NCBI GenBank assembly: GCA_030688735.1
Contig: JAUYJC010000328.1
Span: 1-35,266 of the forward strand
Origin: Deltaproteobacteria bacterium
GTDB taxonomy: Bacteria > Desulfobacterota > Binatia > UBA9968
Direction: 5' to 3'
DNA: 35,266 nucleotides
Each line of letters starts with the position of its first letter. Within the stretch, counting starts at the first letter, position 1. Made by a program: the position numbers and the translations under genes. The notes under the pieces were generated by a model. It did not search any database. It had not been told where the DNA came from and saw nothing but the letters and a program-made list of their open reading frames with translations. Positions 30,819-35,266 of the stretch are shown piece after piece.

Positions 30819-31523
30819 CTAGGCAGCCATGGCCCTGATCTGCGACAAATCTACTTTGATACCTGGGCCCATGGTCGTCGATACCGTGACGCCACGGACA
30901 AAATTGCCCTTTGCCGAAGCCGGCTTCGCTCTGAGAACCGACATCAATACGGCTTTCGCGTTATCGATCAGTTGTTCCGGGCCGAATGACGCTTTGCCCA
31001 CGGCCACATGGATAATGCCGGCCTTATCGACGCGAAATTCCAGTTTGCCAGCTTTGATTTCCCTCACCGCCTTACCGATATCGACGGTAACCGTGCCGGT
31101 CTTAGGATTGGGCATGAGGCCGCGTGGACCCAAAACCTTACCGATGCGGCCAACGGCCGCCATCATGTCCGGTGTTGCCACCGTCTTGTCAAAATCGAAC
31201 CAACCTTCGTTGATCTTCTTGATCAGTTCGTCGCTACCGACAAAATCGGCCCCTGCCTCCTGTGCTTCCTTTTCCTTATCTCCTTTGGCGAAGGCGAGAA
31301 CCCGAACCGTTTTACCCATGCCGTGCGGCAGATTCACGGTGCCGCGAACATTTTGATCCGCCTGCCGCGGATCGACTCCGAGCCGGATCGCCATTTCCAC
31401 AGTTTCGTCGAATTTCGCGCCCGCCGTGTCCTTCACCAGGCGCAAGCTGTCCTCCAAGGGATAGCGTTGAGCGCGGTCGACTTTGGCCAACGCCGCGCGA
31501 TATTTTTTACCATTTCCACTCAT
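30819..31523 (-). CDS. rplA: 50S ribosomal protein L1
   Basis: Forms the L1 stalk that moves deacylated tRNA out of the E site. In E. coli it represses translation of rplK-rplA. The 234 residues contain [83 protein letters not shown] and the C-terminal [19 protein letters not shown]. It starts 70 bases after rplK. Confidence 0.99.
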   Translation of the reverse strand: MSGNGKKYRAALAKVDRAQRYPLEDSLRLVKDTAGAKFDETVEMAIRLGVDPRQADQNVRGTVNLPHGMGKTVRVLAFAKGDKEKEAQEAGADFVGSDELIKKINEGWFDFDKTVATPDMMAAVGRIGKVLGPRGLMPNPKTGTVTVDIGKAVREIKAGKLEFRVDKAGIIHVAVGKASFGPEQLIDNAKAVLMSVLRAKPASAKGNFVRGVTVSTTMGPGIKVDLSQIRAMAA

Positions 31524-31593
31524 GTTTTTCCCCTACACTAGCGATGGTCTCGACTTTTCCTGCCATCAACCCTGGCTTACACCCATCCGTGCT

Positions 31594-32019
31594 TCAGCCC
31601 TCGACTTCCAGCCCTAGGCTGCGGGCCGTACCCTCCACTGTTTTTTCCGCGGCCGCTAGGTCTTTGGCCGTAAGGTCCTTTAACTTAAGCTCAGCGATTT
31701 GCCTAACCTGAGCGCGGGTCACGGTCCCGACCTTGTTCTTCCCTGGTTCTGACGAACCTTTTTCCAGACCCGCGGCTTTCTTGAGCAGAACCGACGCTGG
31801 CGGAGTCTTCGTGACAAACGTGAAGGAGCGATCTGCATAGACCGTGATGACTACCGGGGTGATCATGCCCTGCTGGGCCTGGGTTGCGGCATTGAATGCC
31901 TTGCAAAACTCCATGATGTTTACGCCGCGTTGGCCCAATGCCGGACCCACCGGCGGGCTCGGATTCGCTTGCCCGGCTGGGATCTGCAACTTGATTTCGC
32001 CGATTACCTTCTTCGCCAT
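31594..32019 (-). CDS. rplK: 50S ribosomal protein L11
   Basis: Binds the GTPase-associated centre of 23S rRNA, the thiostrepton site. From the ATG at 32019 it has 141 residues, the usual length. It starts [43 protein letters not shown]. The C-terminal RNA-binding domain has [15 protein letters not shown] and [22 protein letters not shown]. The longer upstream frame overlaps nusG and is rejected. The gap to nusG is 19 bases. Confidence 0.98.
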   Translation of the reverse strand: MAKKVIGEIKLQIPAGQANPSPPVGPALGQRGVNIMEFCKAFNAATQAQQGMITPVVITVYADRSFTFVTKTPPASVLLKKAAGLEKGSSEPGKNKVGTVTRAQVRQIAELKLKDLTAKDLAAAEKTVEGTARSLGLEVEG

Positions 32020-32038
32020 TTTTCGTCGACCCTTTCGC

Positions 32039-32569
32039 TTAGTTCCGTTCGACCTGCACGAACTCGAGCTCCACCGGCGTCGCCCGCCCAAAGATGCTGA
32101 TCAGGACTCGCAGTTTTCCCTTCTCCGGGCGGACATCTTCGACAACGCCATTGAAATCAGCAAACGGACCATCGACGACCTTGACGTTTTCGCCCACCGA
32201 AAACAAAACGCGCGGCTTCGGTTTGATCGCCCCTTCTTCCATCTGCTGGGTGATCGTCCTGACCTCTTCGTCGCTGACCGGCGGCGGATGGATGCTGCCG
32301 CCGACAAACCCCGTCACCTTCGGCGTCTCCTTCACAACATGCCATGTCTCGTCATTCAGCTCCATTTGAACAAGAATATAGCCCGGGAAGAACTTCCGCG
32401 AAGAGGTCTTTTTCTTCCCTTTAACCAACTCCACGACTTTTTCGACGGGCACGAGAATCTCGCCGAAATAGTCCTGCTTGGCAAGTGACTTTACGCGCTC
32501 TTCGAGAGCGGCCTTGGCCTTCTGTTCGAATCCCGAAAACGTGTGCACGATGTACCATTGTTTCGCCAT
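32039..32569 (-). CDS. nusG: Transcription termination/antitermination factor NusG
   Basis: Binds RNA polymerase and links it to Rho or, through S10, to the ribosome. The 176 residues start [22 protein letters not shown] (NGN domain). [11 protein letters not shown] and [15 protein letters not shown] follow, and the C-terminal KOW domain has [45 protein letters not shown]. It starts 18 bases after secE and lies before rplK, the conserved order. Confidence 0.98.
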   Translation of the reverse strand: MAKQWYIVHTFSGFEQKAKAALEERVKSLAKQDYFGEILVPVEKVVELVKGKKKTSSRKFFPGYILVQMELNDETWHVVKETPKVTGFVGGSIHPPPVSDEEVRTITQQMEEGAIKPKPRVLFSVGENVKVVDGPFADFNGVVEDVRPEKGKLRVLISIFGRATPVELEFVQVERN

Positions 32570-32587
32570 ACGGGGGAACCTAAGACT

Positions 32588-32803
32588 TCAATCGATAATC
32601 GCCTGAATGGCCTTGGTCAGCCCCAAGTCCACCAAGGCCAAAAAGATCGAAATCAAAACCACCACAACGATAACCACCAGCGTCGCCGCGTAGGTCTCCT
32701 TGCGCGACGGCCAGTGAACTTTTTTTAGCTCCTGCCACGCTTCCTTGAAAAAATCGGTCCCTTGCTGAACGCCGTCTTGGACTTTTTGTATCCACTCTCC
32801 CAT
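32588..32803 (-). CDS. secE: Preprotein translocase subunit SecE
   Basis: The small, essential SecYEG subunit clamping the two halves of SecY. The 71-residue single-spanning type has the amphipathic helix WQELKKVHWPSRKETYAATLVVI followed by a hydrophobic span (VVVVLISIFLALVDLGL). The ATG at 32803 with GGGTGA upstream is chosen over a TTG at 32815. It lies just downstream of tRNA-Trp, as in many bacteria. Confidence 0.96.
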   Translation of the reverse strand: MGEWIQKVQDGVQQGTDFFKEAWQELKKVHWPSRKETYAATLVVIVVVVLISIFLALVDLGLTKAIQAIID

Positions 32804-32825
32804 GAGGTCACCCAACGCGTTGAGA

Positions 32826-32903
32826 TGGCGGGTCAGGCAGGACTCGAACCTGCAACAACCGGATTTGGAGTCCGGCGCTCTAGCCAGTTGGAGCTACTGA
32901 CCC
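32826..32903 (-). tRNA. tRNA-Trp (anticodon CCA)
   Basis: The cloverleaf closes well. Acceptor GGGTCAG pairs with CTGACCC, the D stem is GCTC/GAGC, and the anticodon stem CCGGA/TCCGG holds the loop CTCCAAA with anticodon CCA. The T stem is GCAGG/CCTGC with loop TTCGAGT. The 3' CCA is encoded. It lies between rpmG and secE, a widely conserved location for the Trp tRNA. Confidence 0.97.
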
Positions 32904-32914
32904 CGGTATCTCCG

Positions 32915-33067
32915 TTAGACTTTGATTTCGCGATGCAAGGTGTGCGTCCGGCAAGCCGCACAGAATTTTTTGAGCGCGATTTTTTCCGTGGTTGTTTTTC
33001 TGTTCTTGGTCGACGTATAATTTTTCCGCTTGCATTTGTCGCAAGCAAATCCAATGAGTTCCCGCAT
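32915..33067 (-). CDS. rpmG: 50S ribosomal protein L33 (zinc form)
   Basis: A 50-residue large-subunit protein near the E site. The translation is MRELIGFACDKCKRKNYTST..., ending CRTHTLHREIKV. C9, C12, C36 and C39 form the zinc site, so this is the zinc-dependent paralogue. GGGAGGT precedes the ATG at 33067. It sits between tuf and tRNA-Trp, a common position. Confidence 0.97.
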   Translation of the reverse strand: MRELIGFACDKCKRKNYTSTKNRKTTTEKIALKKFCAACRTHTLHREIKV

Positions 33068-33091
33068 GGCCGCAACCTCCCTAGCCCGGAG

Positions 33092-34282
33092 CTACTCGTT
33101 GATTTTTGTCACGACGCCGGCACCCACGGTCCGGCCGCCTTCGCGAATGGCGAAGTTTAAGCCCTGATCCATGGCGACGGGAGTAATCAGTTCGATCTCC
33201 ACGTTGATATTGTCACCCGGCATCACCATCTCAGTCCCCTCGGGCAGCTTCACGACTCCGGTAACATCCGTGGTCCGGAAATAAAATTGCGGCCGGTAGC
33301 CATTGAAAAACGGCGTGTGCCGTCCTCCTTCTTCTTTGGTGAGCACATAGGCTTCGGCATTGAATTTCGTATGGGGCGTAATACTGCCGGGCTTGGCCAA
33401 AACCTGTCCTCTTTCGACCTCTTCGCGTTTTGTTCCACGCAGGAGAACTCCAATATTATCGCCCGCCTGCCCTTCGTCGAGAAGCTTGCGAAACATCTCG
33501 ACACCGGTGGCCACCGTCTTTATTGTCGGCTTAAAACCGACGATTTCGATTTCTTCGCCGACCTTGACGATGCCGCGCTCGACTCGGCCCGTAACTACGG
33601 TACCGCGACCGCTGATGGTAAACACATCTTCCACCGGCATGAGAAAAGGCTTATCGATAGCCCGCGCGGGTTGTTTGACGAAGGAATCCACTGCGTCCAA
33701 AAGCTTTAGGATCGAACCTTCGCCGAGTTCCGATGTATCGCCCTCCAACGCCTTGAGCGCGCTCCCGATCACGATCGGCGTATCGTCGCCGGGGAACTTA
33801 TATTTGGAAAGCAGCTCTCTCACTTCCAGCTCGACGAGTTCGAGAAGCTCCTTATCATCGACCATGTCGGCTTTGTTCAAATAGACTACGATGGCTGGAA
33901 CCCCGACCTGACGCGCAAGCAGGATATGCTCCCGAGTTTGCGGCATGGGCCCATCGGCAGCCGAAACGACTAAAATCGCGCCATCCATCTGGGCGGCGCC
34001 GGTAATCATATTCTTGATGTAATCCGCATGGCCCGGGCAATCCACATGGGCGTAATGACGGCTATCGGTTTCGTATTCGACGTGAGCGATATTGATCGTA
34101 ACCCCTCTTTCTCTTTCTTCGGGCGCTTTGTCGATTTGATCATAAGCCAGGAACTGTGCCTTGCCCTGCTTTGACAAGACCTTGGTGATGGCAGCGGTCA
34201 GAGTGGTTTTGCCATGATCTACATGCCCAATGGTACCGATGTTAAGGTGGGGTTTTTTCCGCTCAAACTTCTGCTTGCTCAT
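33092..34282 (-). CDS. tuf: Elongation factor Tu
   Basis: GTPase that delivers aminoacyl-tRNA to the ribosome. The 396 residues include GHVDHGKT (19-26), the switch I region [33 protein letters not shown] and [10 protein letters not shown]. Domains 2 and 3 have [13 protein letters not shown] and [24 protein letters not shown] precedes the ATG by five bases. It is the only tuf in the window, and the usual second position between fusA and rpsJ is empty. Confidence 0.99.
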   Translation of the reverse strand: MSKQKFERKKPHLNIGTIGHVDHGKTTLTAAITKVLSKQGKAQFLAYDQIDKAPEERERGVTINIAHVEYETDSRHYAHVDCPGHADYIKNMITGAAQMDGAILVVSAADGPMPQTREHILLARQVGVPAIVVYLNKADMVDDKELLELVELEVRELLSKYKFPGDDTPIVIGSALKALEGDTSELGEGSILKLLDAVDSFVKQPARAIDKPFLMPVEDVFTISGRGTVVTGRVERGIVKVGEEIEIVGFKPTIKTVATGVEMFRKLLDEGQAGDNIGVLLRGTKREEVERGQVLAKPGSITPHTKFNAEAYVLTKEEGGRHTPFFNGYRPQFYFRTTDVTGVVKLPEGTEMVMPGDNINVEIELITPVAMDQGLNFAIREGGRTVGAGVVTKINE

Positions 34283-34372
34283 CTCATCCTCCTATTGATC
34301 TGCCAGTCCGTGAATTGCTCGACTCCCTTTTCATTCGTTGCACCACACCCGCACGGTCCTAACCCAGGCGAA

Positions 34373-34445
34373 AGCCCAGGAGCGGGATTGAACCGCTGAC
34401 CTCGTCCTTACCAAGGACGTGCTCTACCGACTGAGCTACCTGGGC
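34373..34445 (-). tRNA. tRNA-Thr (anticodon GGT)
   Basis: Acceptor GCCCAGG pairs with CCTGGGC. The D arm is GCTC/GAGC. Anticodon stem CGTCC/GGACG holds TTGGTAA with anticodon GGT, and T stem AGCGG/CCGCT holds TTCAATC. The 3' CCA is not encoded; the gene runs into TTTCGCCTGGG, which partly repeats the acceptor strand. It corresponds to thrT, the tRNA nearest tuf in the E. coli tufB operon. Confidence 0.96.
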
Positions 34446-34456
34446 CTATTTATCGT

Positions 34457-34508
34457 TGGCGTATGGCATATGACAATGTTTCCTTAACATTGCAGCATTC
34501 ATACGCCA
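34457..34508 (-). other. Large imperfect hairpin in the tRNA-Gly/tRNA-Thr(GGT) spacer
   Basis: TGGCGTATG (34457-34465) is perfectly complementary to CATACGCCA (34500-34508). Inside, CAATGTT (34474-34480) is perfectly complementary to AACATTG (34486-34492) over a five-base loop. The two helices are separated by an 8/7-base internal loop. The symmetry reads on either strand. No T-tract follows, so it is not a terminator. A role as an RNase processing signal in the tRNA transcript or as a small palindromic element is possible. Confidence 0.75.
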
Positions 34509-34531
34509 TCCGCTATCAGCCAAGTTCAGAT

Positions 34532-34607
34532 TGGAGCGGGAAACGGGACTCGAACCCGCGACCCCGAGCTTGGAAGGCTCGCGCTCTACCAACTGAGCTA
34601 TTCCCGC
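34532..34607 (-). tRNA. tRNA-Gly (anticodon TCC)
   Basis: Acceptor GCGGGAA pairs with TTCCCGC. D arm GCTC/GAGC; anticodon stem CGAGC/GCTCG with loop CTTCCAA (anticodon TCC); T arm GCGGG/CCCGT with TTCGAGT. The CCA end is encoded. It matches glyT of the tufB operon in position and anticodon. Confidence 0.97.
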
Positions 34608-34620
34608 ACAATAAAATATT

Positions 34621-34705
<85 letters not shown>

Positions 34706-34799
34706 TCTTTCTCCCCAACTCCAACGGCCTCAGAACGAACAACAAACCCAATACATTGTCAGTCTGTTCGAGGTTCGCGAAACATCTCGGCGGTTTTAC

Positions 34800-34874
34800 T
34801 GGAGCTGGCGATAGGACTTGAACCTACAACCTGCTGATTACAAATCAGCTGCTCTGCCGTTGAGCTACGCCAGC
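34800..34874 (-). tRNA. tRNA-Thr (anticodon TGT)
   Basis: Acceptor GCTGGCG pairs with CGCCAGC. D arm GCTC/GAGC; anticodon stem GCTGA/TCAGC with loop TTTGTAA (anticodon TGT); T arm GTAGG/CCTAT with TTCAAGT. The CCA is encoded. It is the first tRNA of the cluster, matching thrU of the tufB operon. Confidence 0.96.
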
Positions 34875-35174
34875 TTTGTCCACAATAAAACTTCGCGCGC
34901 CAACGCCACCGCTTCCTGCTCGCTTCCAGTCCCGCAGCAGTAAGAGCTACTTGTCAACAGCTTTCAGTAAATCGTTTTGTATGGATCCTAGACCCAAAAG
35001 ACAAACCACACCGTTGTGGCTAGTTGCCCATTCGCAAACGAGTATTTAAACCACCTTCAAATCAATATGTCAACAGGAAAAGCACTAAACCACCCAATTT
35101 CGGGCTCTCATCGCATAAATGACCTAAATGGGTATCCCCTTCACACACGTCGGCACCAATGATAGCGTTGAGGG
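34875..35174. other. Upstream region of the tRNA-tuf operon, no gene recognised
   Basis: Three hundred bases without a convincing gene. It holds the promoter at 35045-35073 and another bare TTGACA near 34953 without a good -10. A small weak stem (CCACA/TGTGG, 35006-35019) lies between the promoter and the first tRNA. To the right, from about 35130, the sequence probably belongs to the end of an insertion element whose gene begins at 35175. Confidence 0.6.
35045..35073 (-). promoter_or_regulatory. Sigma70-type promoter for the tRNA-tuf-secE-nusG-rpl-rpo operon
   Basis: On the minus strand TTGACA (35073-35068) is followed by a 17-base spacer and TTTAAA (35050-35045, 4 of 6 to TATAAT). The predicted start is near 35038, about 165 bases ahead of tRNA-Thr(TGT). 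The perfect -35 and ideal spacing suit a strong housekeeping promoter. No other pair of comparable quality was found upstream of the tRNAs. Confidence 0.7.
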
Positions 35175-35266
35175 ATGGAAAGCCCAAGGCATCCCGTCGC
35201 CGGGGTTGATTACCCTCGGACCTTTCAGGAGTTCGACGCGTGGTTGGGCAGCGAGACGGCGTGCCG
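35175..35266 (+). CDS. Probable IS1595-family (ISXO2-like) transposase, N-terminus only
   Basis: Thirty codons run from an ATG at 35175 off the right edge, reading MESPRHPVAGVDYPRTFQEF and then DAWLGSETAC. The pattern DYPRT..EF..W...E.AC is what I remember as the start of IS1595/ISXO2-type transposases, just before their zinc ribbon. The zinc ribbon and the DDE core are outside the window, so the call rests on a short stretch. GAGGG lies immediately before the ATG, closer than ideal. It is divergent from the tRNA-tuf operon. Confidence 0.55.
   Translation, partial: MESPRHPVAGVDYPRTFQEFDAWLGSETAC

Noticed and set aside
32020-32091. Upstream extension of the rplK frame into nusG
   Set aside because: L11 begins at the conserved MAKK start (32019); the rest is a shadow of nusG.
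34948-34960. Second TTGACA upstream of tRNA-Thr(TGT)
   Set aside because: No acceptable -10 hexamer at 16-18 bases; the pair at 35045-35073 is far better.
35006-35019. Small stem CCACA/TGTGG followed by a T-rich stretch in the tRNA operon leader
   Set aside because: Only five base pairs and an interrupted T-tract; too weak to call an attenuator.

Overview
The window is a slice of a bacterial chromosome of roughly 55-60% GC (judged by eye). A single uninterrupted translation/transcription superoperon, all on the minus strand, fills about 31 kb. It is bounded by mobile or accessory DNA on both sides. The gene set, zinc-type ribosomal proteins, the Thr-Tyr-Gly-Thr-tuf tRNA cluster and the complete str-S10-spc-alpha order point to a Gram-negative-type bacterium. 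A deltaproteobacterial-like or uncultured related phylum would fit, but that placement is an inference and weak.

Right to left, which is the direction of transcription: a good sigma70-type promoter (35045-35073) precedes tRNA-Thr(TGT), tRNA-Tyr(GTA), tRNA-Gly(TCC), tRNA-Thr(GGT), tuf, rpmG, tRNA-Trp(CCA), secE, nusG, rplK, rplA, rplJ, rplL, rpoB and rpoC. A short spacer with a candidate internal promoter leads to rpsL, rpsG, an intrinsic-terminator-like hairpin, fusA, then the S10 block (rpsJ rplC rplD rplW rplB rpsS rplV rpsC rplP rpmC rpsQ), the spc block (rplN rplX rplE rpsN rpsH rplF rplR rpsE rplO secY adk map infA rpmJ) and the alpha block (rpsM rpsK rpsD rpoA rplQ). Two expected genes are missing: rpmD (L30) between rpsE and rplO, and a second tuf between fusA and rpsJ. 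Genes are tightly packed with many 2-10 nt gaps and ATGA/GTGA overlaps, and TTG or GTG starts are frequent (rpsD, rplF, rpsN, adk, map, rplX, rpmJ).

The left 3 kb is accessory. It holds an IS3-family element running off the left edge, a truncated gene remnant beside it, a DUF4160-DUF2442 pair, and a DUF4258-YgiT zinc-finger pair that looks like a toxin-antitoxin module. The DUF4258-YgiT pair sits between two roughly 183-bp direct repeats. One repeat is the real 3' end of rplQ and the other is a diverged, in-frame copy of it. This suggests that a small cassette entered at, and duplicated, the tail of the ribosomal operon. The right edge carries the first codons of what looks like an IS1595-family transposase on the plus strand.

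Most of the window is ordinary housekeeping DNA. The points worth a second look are the rplQ-tail duplication around the toxin-antitoxin-like pair, the hairpin plus T-tract between rpsG and fusA, the Ala/Pro/Gly tail on S19, a large hairpin in the tRNA spacer, degenerate repeats in two operon spacers, and the missing rpmD.
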